A DNA stretch of 40,155 nucleotides from Megasphaera sp. UBA5897 (GCA_002431345.1 DJEN01000054.1:1-40155), one strand, 5' to 3'. Counted from the stretch's first letter, positions 24,669 through 33,578 are shown. The notes: a model not told the origin generated them from the letters alone. Translations and numbers: made by a program.

Positions 24669-25913
24669 TTATAATCTTGCAATCAGTTCTTTCAAATCAG
24701 CCGTTTTAAAATCGGAAAAATCCGGTTTTTCTTTTAATACGGCCAGTACGTACGCCAAAGCGCTTTCTACGCCTGTCACCAAGCCCTTTTCGCCAATATC
24801 AAATTTGGCGTTGTGATGATTGGCACCGCTGCCGACTTCCGGGTCATTAATGCCGGTAAATGCCAAGATGCCGGGATATATTGCCAGTGCTGCGCCAAAC
24901 GTTTCTGAAGCCATCCAATGTGCTGTCGGGTACAGAACATCTTCGCCCAACGTCTTTGCAATAGTATTTCTAGCCAATGCAGCACATGTTCTATCATTCA
25001 TCGTAACTGGCAGAAACTGTTCTTCTTTTATTTCTGCAGTAACGCCGTATTCTTCGCATACATGATCCAATATCTGATGGAATTTTTTACTGAAAAATTC
25101 GCCGTCGTTGTTGTCAAAGAAACGGCATGAACCGGCAAAGGTCAAGAACGGCGGAATAATATTCGGTTCCTGCCCAGCCTGCAGTGAGCCAAAAGAATAG
25201 GTCAGGCAGTGATCCGGCGATACAGCACGCATGCGCAAAGACTGCAGTGCTGCCCCAAAGGCAATAAAGGCATCAATCGGATTGATAGACAAATCCGGAC
25301 GCGAACCATGACCGCCCTTACCGTTCAGCCGGACGCGGAAGAAAAACGCGCCGGACATAACGCCATCATCGAGCACAGCCATTTTTCCCACCGGGATATC
25401 CCAGCGAACATGCGTAGCATAACAAGTATCCACATGAATCCCCTGGTCCTGTATATACTGCAGTAAATGTTTGCCGCCCCGTTCGCCAAATTCTTCGGCC
25501 TGTTCAAACATGAGAATCACTTTGCCTTCCCATTCATCCGTATGTTCTGCCAAAATTTTACCTTCCGTAAGCAGCATAGCTATATGACCGTCATGGCCGC
25601 AGGCATGACTGTACCCCTCATTTTTAGATACGGCAACTTTGGGTTTGGATAAATTGACAGTATCTTCCTGTACAGGCAAGGCATCTATATCGGCACGCAT
25701 AAGTACCGTATACCCCGGCTTGCCGCTGTCAATCGTTGCCAAAATCCCGCCGCGAGGCACGCGAACGCAGGATAGCCCCATCTGCGTCAATTTGTCTTCG
25801 ATATAATCCATCGTCTTAAATTCTTGCTGCGAACCTTCCGGATATTCATGGAAATGACGACGCGCTGCAATCAGCTCAGGCACTTCCGCTTCTACATATT
25901 TTTTAATATCCAT
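24669..25913 (-). CDS. M20 family amidohydrolase, second copy
   Basis: This 414-residue M20D-type hydrolase has metal motifs RADIDALPV, HACGHDGH near residues 104-111, EQAEEFGERGG near 136 (instead of the common PAEEGPGG), HVRWD near 168 and the C-terminal GANHHNAKFD. The dimerisation domain has GKGGHGSRPDLSINPIDA. It should cleave N-acyl, aminoacyl-type or hippurate-like amides in the cytoplasm; the substrate is unknown. It is only distantly similar to the T-box-linked copy at 3160-4314 and has no transporter beside it. GGGGGAG lies eight bases before the ATG. Confidence 0.9.
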   Translation of the reverse strand: MDIKKYVEAEVPELIAARRHFHEYPEGSQQEFKTMDYIEDKLTQMGLSCVRVPRGGILATIDSGKPGYTVLMRADIDALPVQEDTVNLSKPKVAVSKNEGYSHACGHDGHIAMLLTEGKILAEHTDEWEGKVILMFEQAEEFGERGGKHLLQYIQDQGIHVDTCYATHVRWDIPVGKMAVLDDGVMSGAFFFRVRLNGKGGHGSRPDLSINPIDAFIAFGAALQSLRMRAVSPDHCLTYSFGSLQAGQEPNIIPPFLTFAGSCRFFDNNDGEFFSKKFHQILDHVCEEYGVTAEIKEEQFLPVTMNDRTCAALARNTIAKTLGEDVLYPTAHWMASETFGAALAIYPGILAFTGINDPEVGSGANHHNAKFDIGEKGLVTGVESALAYVLAVLKEKPDFSDFKTADLKELIARL

Positions 25914-26118
25914 TATAATCTCCCCCTCATGGTGTTACACCTATAATTATTTTCATTATAGAATGGTACCTAAGGACCGTCAATCCTTTTGGCACTATTC
26001 AAACTATTATTAATCATTGCTAATTAACGACATTGTCCATTGACAACTATAAGTGGAATGCGTAGGATAAGTATGTTCACTATTTTTTATTGTACGAATC
26101 AGCAAGGAGGACTTTCTT

Positions 26119-27279
26119 ATGAAAGAATTATCCAGAAAAATGCCGCTTTTTACGGAATCGGTCATTCGCCATATGACCCGTATCTCCGATGAATGCGGCG
26201 CAATCAATTTATCCCAGGGATTTCCAGACTTCGACCCACCCAAACCGATTTTAGATCGGCTGGCCCAAGTAGCTTATGAAGGGCCTCATCAATATTCTGT
26301 CACTTGGGGCGCTGAAAACCTGCGTCAGGCAATTGCAGAAAACCGCACGCATCAGTTGGGCATACCCATTAATCCCAACGAAAATATCGTCGTTACCTGC
26401 GGCAGCACCGAAGCCATGATGGCCTCTGTAATGGCTATCGTCAATCCCGGAGAAAAAGTAATCGTCTTCTCACCGTTTTATGAAAACTACAGTGCCGATG
26501 CGATTCTTTCCGGTGCCGAACCTATTTACGTGCCGTTAGTACCACCGGAATTTAATTTTGATCCGGCAGTGCTGGAAGATGCATTCAAACAAAATCCAAA
26601 AGCCATTATTATCTGCAATCCGTCCAACCCGTGCGGCAAAGTATTTACGCGCAGTGAATTGGAATTTATTGCCACACTCGCTAAAAAGTATGATACCTAT
26701 GTCATTACGGATGAAGTATATGAATATATCCTCTATAAGCCAAACGTGCATACCTATTTTTCTACGCTGCCCGGCATGTTTGAACGAACAGTCAGCTGCA
26801 ATTCCCTTTCCAAAACCTATTCTATTACCGGCTGGCGCCTTGGCTATGTTCTTGCTCCGCCCAACATCATTGACTGTGTTAAAAAAGTGCATGATTTCTT
26901 GACAGTCGGCGCTGCCAGTCCCCTGCAGGAAGCAGCGATTGTCGGGCTCAAATTCCCGCAGTCTTATTACGACGATTTACAAGAACTATATACCAAAAAA
27001 CGCAACCTGTTCTGCGACGGCCTGACTCGTTTGGGAATCCGCCACACAAAACCGCAGGGCGCCTACTATGTACTGGTCGATATTTCGGAATTCGGCTGGG
27101 ATGATGACACGGCATTTTGTGAAGAAATGACCCGTAAAATCGGCGTGGCTGCCGTTCCCGGTTCCTCATTCTTCCGTGAACCAGTCAACAACCTCATTCG
27201 ACTGCATTTTGCCAAAAGCGAAGATATGCTCAATGAAGTATTGAATAGGTTGGAAAATTTAAAATCGTTAAAAAAATAA
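26119..27279 (+). CDS. Class I/II PLP-dependent aminotransferase
   Basis: This 386-residue fold-type I aminotransferase has NLSQGFPDFDPPKPILD at the N-terminus, YSVTWGAENLRQAIA, IICNPSNPCGKVFT and the PLP lysine in SLSKTYSITGWRLGYV. The C-terminal substrate arginine is in NLIRLHFAKSE. The SQGFPDF signature resembles the YbdL/kynurenine-aminotransferase-like group, which transaminates methionine and aromatic amino acids, so a methionine role is possible among these sulfur genes (inference). AAGGAGG precedes the ATG. It is divergent from the M20 gene and ends in its own terminator. Confidence 0.9.
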   Translation: MKELSRKMPLFTESVIRHMTRISDECGAINLSQGFPDFDPPKPILDRLAQVAYEGPHQYSVTWGAENLRQAIAENRTHQLGIPINPNENIVVTCGSTEAMMASVMAIVNPGEKVIVFSPFYENYSADAILSGAEPIYVPLVPPEFNFDPAVLEDAFKQNPKAIIICNPSNPCGKVFTRSELEFIATLAKKYDTYVITDEVYEYILYKPNVHTYFSTLPGMFERTVSCNSLSKTYSITGWRLGYVLAPPNIIDCVKKVHDFLTVGAASPLQEAAIVGLKFPQSYYDDLQELYTKKRNLFCDGLTRLGIRHTKPQGAYYVLVDISEFGWDDDTAFCEEMTRKIGVAAVPGSSFFREPVNNLIRLHFAKSEDMLNEVLNRLENLKSLKK

Positions 27280-27287
27280 CAGCAGCA

Positions 27288-27331
27288 GGCTGGCATATAA
27301 ACGGGTTCCGCTTATATGCCAGCCTTATTTT
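27288..27331 (+). terminator. Terminator after the aminotransferase
   Basis: GGCTGGCATATAA (27288-27300) pairs perfectly with TTATATGCCAGCC (27312-27324), then TTATTTT. Confidence 0.88.
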
Positions 27332-27422
27332 GGTATAAAAAGCAATTTTTTGTATATTTTCTCTTGCCATTTTATGATACACTTCCCATATATTATCATA
27401 TTGCAGAATAGGAGATGTATTT

Positions 27423-28229
27423 ATGAAAAAATCAATATTGTATGTACTTGCCATATTGACATTGCTGTGGAGCTGTATGACAGCAATACCTGTACAAGCT
27501 GCCATTACACCGGACTATGAAGTCAAGTTTTTACTGGATTCCCAACGTGTATTAGACGCTTTCCATTCTCTCAATGTACAAAGCCAGACTTTCTTTCATG
27601 TACTGGAAGAACCGTCTGACGTACAGGTGCAGTATATAGACACACAGCAGCATGATTTTTCTCAAGCAGGCTGGACACAGCGCATGCGTCATAAAGAAGG
27701 AAAAAACAAACTGGAAATCACATACAAAAAACGGTATCCCATTGCCAATGGTGACATAGCCAGTGCGTTACAGCAAGCCGCACAAGATGGCTTTTCCCAA
27801 ACAGATACACCCTATAAAGCACAAATTGACTGGGGATACCGCAATATGACACTGAGTCTGAGCTATACGCAAAAAATTCCCGGCTTCACCGCACTGCCTT
27901 CTGCTGCACAAGCCAGGAAACTAGCAGCTGCCCGCATGCCGGCAGAAGAATTGCAAACCGTATCGTTAGCAAAAGAAGGAACTGTCTACGGCCCGTTAAC
28001 ATATCAAAAGTATGCCGGAACGCTTGCCGGGCAGGCTGTTGATATCGAAGTTTGGCCAGTCCCTAATACCTCAGAGTACATTGCCGAACTTTCTTTTAAA
28101 GCTCCGACCTATGCAGACGCCGTCAAAAAGCGAAAAAAAATTCAACAATTATTGGAAACACAGCAAATCGTAAAAGCAGAAGATTCATTAAAAACAACAA
28201 AAATCTTAAATTCCACTTCCAATTTGTAA
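27423..28229 (+). CDS. Exported CYTH-like domain protein
   Basis: This 268-residue protein has an N-terminal signal peptide ending near VQAAITPD (residue about 28), so it should work in the periplasm or cell envelope. The mature part reads like a CYTH/triphosphate-tunnel fold: YEVKFLLD at its start, then VQYIDTQQHDFSQAGWTQRM and NKLEITYKKRYP, and late strands VDIEVWP and AELSFKAPTYADA. CYTH enzymes act on triphosphates inside cells, so an exported relative is unusual; some tunnel-fold residues seem replaced. Catalysis is not claimed. A GGAG site precedes the ATG, and a hairpin follows the gene. Confidence 0.65.
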   Translation: MKKSILYVLAILTLLWSCMTAIPVQAAITPDYEVKFLLDSQRVLDAFHSLNVQSQTFFHVLEEPSDVQVQYIDTQQHDFSQAGWTQRMRHKEGKNKLEITYKKRYPIANGDIASALQQAAQDGFSQTDTPYKAQIDWGYRNMTLSLSYTQKIPGFTALPSAAQARKLAAARMPAEELQTVSLAKEGTVYGPLTYQKYAGTLAGQAVDIEVWPVPNTSEYIAELSFKAPTYADAVKKRKKIQQLLETQQIVKAEDSLKTTKILNSTSNL

Positions 28230-28230
28230 A

Positions 28231-28279
28231 AAACAAGGATGATGCACAGTTTTTTCACCATGATGCATCATCCCTGTTT
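28231..28279. terminator. Bidirectional terminator between CYTH-like gene and metQ
   Basis: GGATGATGCA (28237-28246) pairs with TGCATCATCC (28264-28273), extended by AAACA/TGTTT; T-rich sequence lies on both sides. Confidence 0.85.
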
Positions 28280-28289
28280 ATTTTTTCAC

Positions 28290-29117
28290 TTATTCAGCCG
28301 GTACGATCGTACCTTTGTATTTTTCATCAATAAACTGTTTTACACCATCCGAATGGAATAATTCAGCAATTTTCTTATACGTTTCATTGTCTTTGTCTTT
28401 GCTGCGCGCAGCAAGAATCATAACGGCCAGCGGTTCATCCTTAGGTTCTAAGTAAATGCCCTGTTCTTTGACGTTCAAGCCTGCGCTCATGACATAATTC
28501 ATCGTAATAACCGCTGCATCTACATCGTCCAAACTGCGGGGCAGCTGAGCTGCTTCAATTTCTTTAAACTGTAAGTGTTTCGGATTGTCTACTACATCAG
28601 CAGGCGTTGCTTTAAATCCTACGCCGTCTTTCAGTTTGATAACGCCAGCACGCTGCAGCAATGCCAAGCCGCGGCCGCCGTTTGTAGGATCGTTAGGTAT
28701 TGCTACGACAGCACCGTCCTGCAGCTGGTCTATACCTTTTACTTTATTGCTGTATACGCCCATGCGCATCAAAATCGTATTGCCGATGGCCGTCAAGTCC
28801 GTGCCGTTTTGTTTGTTGAAATTATCCAAAAACGGTTTATGCTGATAACTTACCAAATCGACATCACCGTCTGCTAATGCTTTATCCGGTGTAATATAGT
28901 CAGAAAATTCTACAACTTTAATTTTAATCCCCTGTTTTTCCGCTTCCTTGGCAACTGCTTCTACAACTTCAGCATGCGGACCTGCTGTCGCGCCGATTTT
29001 GATTTCTTTGTCCGGTTTGGCAGCAGACTGACTGCCGCTTTGACTGCCGCACCCTGCCAAGCTCAGCACCAGCACACTTGCCAATGCCAGCAGCATGATA
29101 TACTTTTTTAACTTCAT
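28290..29117 (-). CDS. metQ: MetQ methionine-binding lipoprotein (orphan)
   Basis: This 275-residue NlpA-family lipoprotein has lipobox LAGC (Cys23) and canonical motifs IGATAGPHAEVVEAVAKEA, VAIPNDPTNGGRGLALLQ and AAQLPRSLDDVDAAVITMNY. It should deliver methionine, possibly D-methionine or methionine peptide products, to a MetNI permease encoded elsewhere. Its SAM-I riboswitch (29157-29318, minus) gives methionine control. It is more like the MetQ at 8472-9296 than the divergent copy at 610-1443. It is a single gene with its own promoter and terminator. Confidence 0.95.
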   Translation of the reverse strand: MKLKKYIMLLALASVLVLSLAGCGSQSGSQSAAKPDKEIKIGATAGPHAEVVEAVAKEAEKQGIKIKVVEFSDYITPDKALADGDVDLVSYQHKPFLDNFNKQNGTDLTAIGNTILMRMGVYSNKVKGIDQLQDGAVVAIPNDPTNGGRGLALLQRAGVIKLKDGVGFKATPADVVDNPKHLQFKEIEAAQLPRSLDDVDAAVITMNYVMSAGLNVKEQGIYLEPKDEPLAVMILAARSKDKDNETYKKIAELFHSDGVKQFIDEKYKGTIVPAE

Positions 29118-29156
29118 ATAATATCCCCCTTATACAAAAATACCCTTCTGCCGCAC

Positions 29157-29318
29157 AAAAAAACGCCATCCGCCCTGGACGGATGACGCACAATGGAAAC
29201 AATACGTGTATCCATAATTCATCTGCCAGGTAACCCTGTTGGAATTGGCACCTTTCTGCATGCAGAAGGTTGCCGCAGCTTCATAGGGCCAGTCCCTCAG
29301 CTGCTCTCGATGATGGAT
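29157..29318 (-). promoter_or_regulatory. SAM-I riboswitch (S-box) upstream of metQ
   Basis: On the minus strand the aptamer reads GAGAGC, GAGGGACTGGCCCTATGAAG, GCGGCAACC and GGTGCCAATTCC, closed by ATCATC/GATGA within 29210-29318. The platform has a terminator CGCCATCCG/CGGATGACG (29164-29172/29180-29188) with seven T. Confidence 0.95.
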
Positions 29319-29344
29319 AAAAGCAATTCACTTTTATGAACAAA

Positions 29345-29373
29345 ATCATACACGCCTTTATGCTTCTTGTCAA
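29345..29373 (-). promoter_or_regulatory. Promoter of the SAM-I/metQ unit
   Basis: TTGACA (29368-29373 on the minus strand), 17 bases, TATGAT (29345-29350, five of six). It sits just past the 3' end of the upstream C_GCAxxG gene. Confidence 0.85.
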
Positions 29374-29379
29374 TAAATT

Positions 29380-29799
29380 TTATTTTTTTAATCTATTTTC
29401 TTCTATATACCGAATTACCATTTCTGCCGTTACGGTCATAAGTTCTGCGCAAGATACAGGGCCGCCGTTGGCAGGGCTTTTCAAGACGCGGCAACATGAT
29501 ACGTGAAAACGGTTCATCCATTGTTGATAAAATGCTTTCACGGGACCATTCATTTCCGGCTTGGTCTTTTCCTGCGGTTCAACCCGTCCGACCAAAGCTC
29601 CCAATACGAGACAGGCTCCATTCAAGGCACCGCAAATACAGCCGCTTCCGGCTACACCGCCGCCCATAACAGAAACCATGCGAAATACTTCTTCCGGCAG
29701 CTGTAAATCCAAATAGTCATTACATACTTTGACGACTGTTTCTGCGCAGTTATTGCCCTGTTGTTGATACTGGTGCGCTAATTCTTGAATTTCTTTCAT
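29380..29799 (-). CDS. C_GCAxxG_C_C family protein
   Basis: This 139-residue protein carries the family signature: a Cys in GNNCAETVV near residue 18, then AGSGCICGALNGACLVLG near 51-68 (the GCxxGALxG core), a Cys pair in VSCCRVL near 100 and a last Cys in VSCAELM. The spacing suggests a redox-active or metal-binding helical bundle; the function is not established. A GAGGAGG site precedes the ATG, and an extended -10 element TGGTATAAT lies at 29835-29843 (minus). Its transcript would run into the metQ leader unless terminated, and I see no strong hairpin between them. Confidence 0.87.
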   Translation of the reverse strand: MKEIQELAHQYQQQGNNCAETVVKVCNDYLDLQLPEEVFRMVSVMGGGVAGSGCICGALNGACLVLGALVGRVEPQEKTKPEMNGPVKAFYQQWMNRFHVSCCRVLKSPANGGPVSCAELMTVTAEMVIRYIEENRLKK

Positions 29800-29834
29800 C
29801 GTATACCCTCCTCTAAAATGTCTTTTGTTATTTT

Positions 29835-29843
29835 ATTATACCA
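29835..29843 (-). promoter_or_regulatory. Extended -10 promoter of the C_GCAxxG gene (candidate)
   Basis: TGGTATAAT on the minus strand, about 35 bases upstream of the gene start, with no clear -35. Confidence 0.5.
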
Positions 29844-29939
29844 TATTTAATACGGCATACATTTTTTTGCCGTCGCTGCTGCCGTTTCTATCGTATACGT
29901 AAAACACATACTACTGCATTAGTTATATGAATTCGTTAT

Positions 29940-29968
29940 TTGGATAGAATACGTTTTTATGCTATACT
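29940..29968 (+). promoter_or_regulatory. Candidate promoter of the SAM-I/metQ unit
   Basis: TTGGAT (29940-29945, weak -35), a 17-base spacer and TATACT (29963-29968) precede the SAM-I leader. Confidence 0.55.
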
Positions 29969-29993
29969 TTTTGCAAGACAAATTTATATTATT

Positions 29994-30136
29994 TTTATCC
30001 AGAGTGGTGGAGGGACTGGCCCTATGAAACCCGGCAACCGGTATCTATCCGGTGCTAATTCCTGCGGAGTTGTTCCGAGAGATAAAGATATGCTGTATAC
30101 CTCTTTTCTCGGATGAAAAGAGGATTTTTTATTTTT
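29994..30136 (+). promoter_or_regulatory. SAM-I riboswitch (S-box) with antiterminator/terminator
   Basis: The aptamer core GGAGGGACTGGCCCTATGAA, CCCGGCAACC and GGTGCTAATTCC is closed by TTATC/GATAA (29995-29999/30081-30085). TCCGAGA (30075-30081) can pair with TCTCGGA (30106-30112) as antiterminator, or CCTCTTTTC/GAAAAGAGG (30100-30108/30115-30123) forms a terminator followed by a T run. Confidence 0.96.
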
Positions 30137-30153
30137 AGGAGGTCATAGGTATT

Positions 30154-30987
30154 ATGAATCATTTCAAAAAATTAAGCATCTTAGCTGCATCTGCCTTGCT
30201 GGCTGTTACTGTATTAGCAGCTGGCTGCGGCAGCAATGCACCAACCGGCGGCAAAGAAGTATCCAAAAATACGACTATTACTGTCGGGGCCACGCCAGTT
30301 CCTCACAGTGAAATTTTAAATGAAATAAAACCACTGCTGGCCAAAGAAGGCGTTGATTTAAAAGTTGTCGAATTTACAGACTATGTAAAGCCAAACTTGG
30401 CATTAAACGATAAAGAATTGGATGCCAACTTCTTCCAGCATACGCCGTATTTAGACAAATTCAATGCGGAACGCGGCACCAAACTCAAAGCCATCTGCAA
30501 AGTACATGTCGAACCGATGGGCATTTATTCCCATAAAATCAAAGATTTAAAAGACGTTCCTGATGGTGCCAAAGTTGCCATTCCTAACGACCCGACAAAT
30601 GGCGGCCGCGCCCTTCTCGTACTGCAGAGTGCCGGACTCATTGGTCTTAAAGACGGCGGCTCCATTACCTCTACCGTACAGGATATCGAAAAAAACGACA
30701 AGCATCTGCAATTTGTTGAATTAGAAGCCGCACAAGTTCCCCGTTCTGTCGATGATGTCGATATTGCTCTCATCAACACCAACTTCGGCATGGAAGCCGG
30801 ATTCAATCCATTAAAAGATGCGCTCTTCCTAGAAGCGAAAGATTCACCTTACGCCAATGTATTGGTAATCCGTGAAGGCGATGAAAACCGACCGGAAATT
30901 CAAAAATTAGTCAAAGCCTTGCAGTCTCCGGAAGTCAAAAAATTTATCGAAGATAAATATGCCGGTGCCATCTTGCCAAGCTTCTAA
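30154..30987 (+). CDS. metQ: MetQ methionine-binding lipoprotein (orphan)
   Basis: This 277-residue NlpA-family lipoprotein has lipobox LAAGC (Cys25) and motifs VGATPVPHSEILNEIKPLL, VAIPNDPTNGGRALLVLQ and AAQVPRSVDDVDIALINTNF. The PVPHSE variant resembles the E. coli MetQ-type GVxxGPHxE strand more loosely than the copy at 28290, so ligand preference may differ among the three. SAM-I control supports methionine. No permease is adjacent. AGGAGG precedes the ATG, a terminator follows, and metF is next on the same strand. Confidence 0.95.
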   Translation: MNHFKKLSILAASALLAVTVLAAGCGSNAPTGGKEVSKNTTITVGATPVPHSEILNEIKPLLAKEGVDLKVVEFTDYVKPNLALNDKELDANFFQHTPYLDKFNAERGTKLKAICKVHVEPMGIYSHKIKDLKDVPDGAKVAIPNDPTNGGRALLVLQSAGLIGLKDGGSITSTVQDIEKNDKHLQFVELEAAQVPRSVDDVDIALINTNFGMEAGFNPLKDALFLEAKDSPYANVLVIREGDENRPEIQKLVKALQSPEVKKFIEDKYAGAILPSF

Positions 30988-31001
30988 TTTTTAGCCCAAA
31001 G

Positions 31002-31044
31002 CCCAGTGAAAAAAGATATGTATATCTTTTTCACTGGGTTTTCA
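31002..31044 (+). terminator. Terminator after metQ
   Basis: CCCAGTGAAAAA (31002-31013) pairs with TTTTTCACTGGG (31027-31038), with an inner AGATAT/ATATCT helix, then T-rich sequence. Confidence 0.88.
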
Positions 31045-31174
31045 TTTTCCCTAGCAGGTATTCATGATATAATACATGTATATTGCAGATTTCATTGCTT
31101 TACTGAAACACTGCATATATGACAGAAATGAACCTATTTCTGCATTATTACGATTACAAGGAGAGTTTTTATAT

Positions 31175-32032
31175 ATGCATACCAATACGCTATTTGCAAA
31201 AAAAACAGTTTTTTCTTTTGAAGTTTTCCCGCCCAAGCGCGATATGCCCTTGGATACCATTTACAACACGTTAGATGAACTCAGCCAACTGCACCCTGAT
31301 TTTATTAGCGTTACATGCGGTGCCAACGGTCAAGGGGGCAATCGTACTGTCGAAGTCGCTTCTGCTATCAAACATACCTATGGCTGCGAAACGGCTGCTC
31401 ATATGCCGTGCATTTATTTGACAGAAGAAGAAGCCTTGCATACACTGCAGGAATTAAAAGAAGAAGGAATTGATAATATTTTAGCTTTGCGTGGCGATGA
31501 AACACCAGGCAAAGAACGTGCTCATATTTTTGAACACGCCAGTGATCTCGTTGCCTTCATCAAAAAAAATGCGCCTGAATTCAACGTCATCGGCGCCTGC
31601 TATCCCGAAACACATACGGAAGCCAAAACACCGGCTGCAGATATTCGTCATCTCAAAACAAAAGTCGATGCCGGTGCCAGTGAATTGATTTCACAGCTTT
31701 TCTTTGACAATGCCATGTTTTACCGTTTTTTGGAACGGTGTGAAATTGCCGGTATTAATGTACCTATCGAAGCTGGTATCATGCCCGTTACCAACAAAAA
31801 ACAAATTGAACGCATGGTATCCCTTTGCGGGGCTACGTTGCCTGTAAAATTCCAAAAAGCCATTGCTAAATACGGCGATAATAAAGAAGCCATGCTCGAT
31901 ATCGGCATTGCCTATGCTATCGACCAAATTGCCGACCTGTTGTCCAATGGCGTAGACGGCATTCATGTGTATACCATGAATAATCCCTATATTGCTAAAA
32001 AAATTACGGAAGCCGTTAAAAATTTACTCTAA
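31175..32032 (+). CDS. metF: 5,10-methylenetetrahydrofolate reductase
   Basis: This 285-residue TIM-barrel flavoprotein reduces methylene-THF to methyl-THF, the methyl donor for methionine synthesis. Landmarks are FSFEVFPPKRDMPL (catalytic Glu region), ISVTCGANGQGGNRTVEVA, EEGIDNILALRGDETPG, IGACYPETHTEA and ISQLFFDNAMFYRFLE; the end NPYIAKKITEAVKNLL is typical. The ATG at 31175 follows AAGGAGAG; the 33 extra upstream codons lack a site. A TATAAT lies at 31068-31073. I see no SAM or B12 element directly before it, in contrast to the adjacent metQ. Confidence 0.95.
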   Translation: MHTNTLFAKKTVFSFEVFPPKRDMPLDTIYNTLDELSQLHPDFISVTCGANGQGGNRTVEVASAIKHTYGCETAAHMPCIYLTEEEALHTLQELKEEGIDNILALRGDETPGKERAHIFEHASDLVAFIKKNAPEFNVIGACYPETHTEAKTPAADIRHLKTKVDAGASELISQLFFDNAMFYRFLERCEIAGINVPIEAGIMPVTNKKQIERMVSLCGATLPVKFQKAIAKYGDNKEAMLDIGIAYAIDQIADLLSNGVDGIHVYTMNNPYIAKKITEAVKNLL

Positions 32033-32045
32033 TATACATCCTATC

Positions 32046-32088
32046 AAAAAACCTCTTTGCTGTCTTACGGACAAGCAAAGAGGTTTTT
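32046..32088. terminator. Bidirectional terminator between metF and livF
   Basis: AAAAACCTCTTTGC (about 32047-32060) pairs with GCAAAGAGGTTTTT (32075-32088), serving both convergent units. Confidence 0.9.
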
Positions 32089-32102
32089 GTATTTCTATTC
32101 GA

Positions 32103-32813
32103 TTATTTACCGCCCAAATAGGCTGCTGTAACTTGTGGATTGGCCGCAACGTCTGCTGCTTTACCATTCAACACAATACGTCCTGTTTCCATGACATAGG
32201 CATAATCAGCAATCTGTAATGCCTTTTTGGCATTTTGTTCTACCAATAAAATTGTCGTGCCTTCTTTATTAATGTCTTGAATAACATCAAAAATTTCTTG
32301 TACGACAATCGGTGCCAACCCCATAGATGGTTCATCCAACAAGAGAAGCTTAGGCCGTGCCATCATAGCTCGTCCGATAGCCAGCATTTGTTGTTCCCCA
32401 CCGGATAAGGTACCACTATATTGTGTTTTCCGTTCTAGCAATCGCGGGAATTTCTTATATACTTTCTGTATATCCTCTTCGATGCCTTGACGATCACTTC
32501 GTTGATACGCACCTAAATACAGATTATCTTCTACACTCATATTCTGCAAAACTTGCCGGCCTTCAGGAACCAATGAAATGCCTTCATGAACAACCTGATA
32601 GGATTTTTTATGTCCCAAACTTTTTCCTTGAAACATAACCGTTCCCTCTTTGGGTTTGATAATGCCCATAATCGATTTCATCGTCGTCGATTTTCCGGCA
32701 CCATTGGCACCAATGAGGGATACAATCGCACCTTCCGGTACAGATAAGCTAATATCTTTTAATGCGATAATATTCCCATATCCGGCAACGATATGTTGTA
32801 ATTCAAGCAGCAT
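32103..32813 (-). CDS. livF: LivF branched-chain amino acid ABC ATPase
   Basis: This 236-residue ATPase is the second nucleotide-binding subunit of the high-affinity branched-chain amino acid importer. Walker A is GANGAGKST near residue 34, the signature is LSGGEQQMLAIGRAMM, Walker B is LLLLDEPSMGLAP and the switch His is near LLVEQN. The C-terminal YAYVMETGRIVLNG and YLGG end match LivF. The start codon overlaps the livG stop as TAATG, with GGAGG inside livG. It is the last gene of the operon. Confidence 0.96.
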   Translation of the reverse strand: MLLELQHIVAGYGNIIALKDISLSVPEGAIVSLIGANGAGKSTTMKSIMGIIKPKEGTVMFQGKSLGHKKSYQVVHEGISLVPEGRQVLQNMSVEDNLYLGAYQRSDRQGIEEDIQKVYKKFPRLLERKTQYSGTLSGGEQQMLAIGRAMMARPKLLLLDEPSMGLAPIVVQEIFDVIQDINKEGTTILLVEQNAKKALQIADYAYVMETGRIVLNGKAADVAANPQVTAAYLGGK

Positions 32814-33577
32814 TACGCATCCTCCTTGCCTAGATAAGCTTCAATAACAGCTGGATTGTTCTGAATTTCTTTTGGCGTTCCTTCTGCCAGCTTTTGACCA
32901 AAATTAACAACCAAAAGGCGGTCACACAAATGCATAACCAAATTCATGTCGTGTTCAATCAAAATAATGCTGACATGGAATGTGTCCCGCAATCCGCGAA
33001 TTAATGTACTAAGTCCTGCTGTTTCACTATCATTCATCCCGGCCGCCGGTTCATCCAACAATAATAATTTAGGATGCGTGGACATAGCACGGGCTATTTC
33101 TAATTTTCGCTGTTTACCATAGGGCAGGGAGGAAGCAATACTATCTAAATCTTCATCAAGTCCTACAAAATGCAATAATTTTTTTGCTTCTTCACGGGCT
33201 TTGCGTTCTTCTTCCCGTTGAGCTGGTGTATGGAATACACTCGCCCAAATGCCGGCATGCAGCTGTGTATGACAGCCAACCAAACAGTTTTCCAATACAG
33301 TCATTTGCGGGAACAAGCGGATATTTTGGAATGTCCGCGCAATACCCAATGCCGTAATTTGATGAGGCTTTTTCTTTTCAATCGATTGTCCTTGAAATAG
33401 AATATCCCCTTCAGTGACTTGGTATACACCCGTGATTAAATTGAACAACGTCGTTTTTCCTGCGCCATTCGGTCCAATCACACCATAAATCTGCCCTTCA
33501 TCCACAGAAAAAGAAATATCAGAAGAAGCGGTAACACCACCAAATCGTTTGATGACATGCTGTACTTCCAATAGCAT
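32813..33577 (-). CDS. livG: LivG branched-chain amino acid ABC ATPase
   Basis: This 254-residue ATPase has Walker A GPNGAGKTT, the LivG-specific FQNIRLFPQMTVLENCLVG, signature-equivalent LPYGKQRKLEIARAM and Walker B LLLLDEPAAGMNDSE, followed by IILIEHDM. The AAGMN sequence is the usual LivG hallmark. I chose the ATG at 33577, one base after the livM stop and downstream of GGAAGGA; an in-frame ATG at 33598 inside livM lacks a ribosome site. Confidence 0.95.
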   Translation of the reverse strand: MLLEVQHVIKRFGGVTASSDISFSVDEGQIYGVIGPNGAGKTTLFNLITGVYQVTEGDILFQGQSIEKKKPHQITALGIARTFQNIRLFPQMTVLENCLVGCHTQLHAGIWASVFHTPAQREEERKAREEAKKLLHFVGLDEDLDSIASSLPYGKQRKLEIARAMSTHPKLLLLDEPAAGMNDSETAGLSTLIRGLRDTFHVSIILIEHDMNLVMHLCDRLLVVNFGQKLAEGTPKEIQNNPAVIEAYLGKEDA

Positions 33578-33578
33578 A

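Noticed and set aside
24478..24816. 112-codon frame after the BASS gene
   Set aside because: It crosses two perfect terminator hairpins and enters the convergent amidohydrolase gene.
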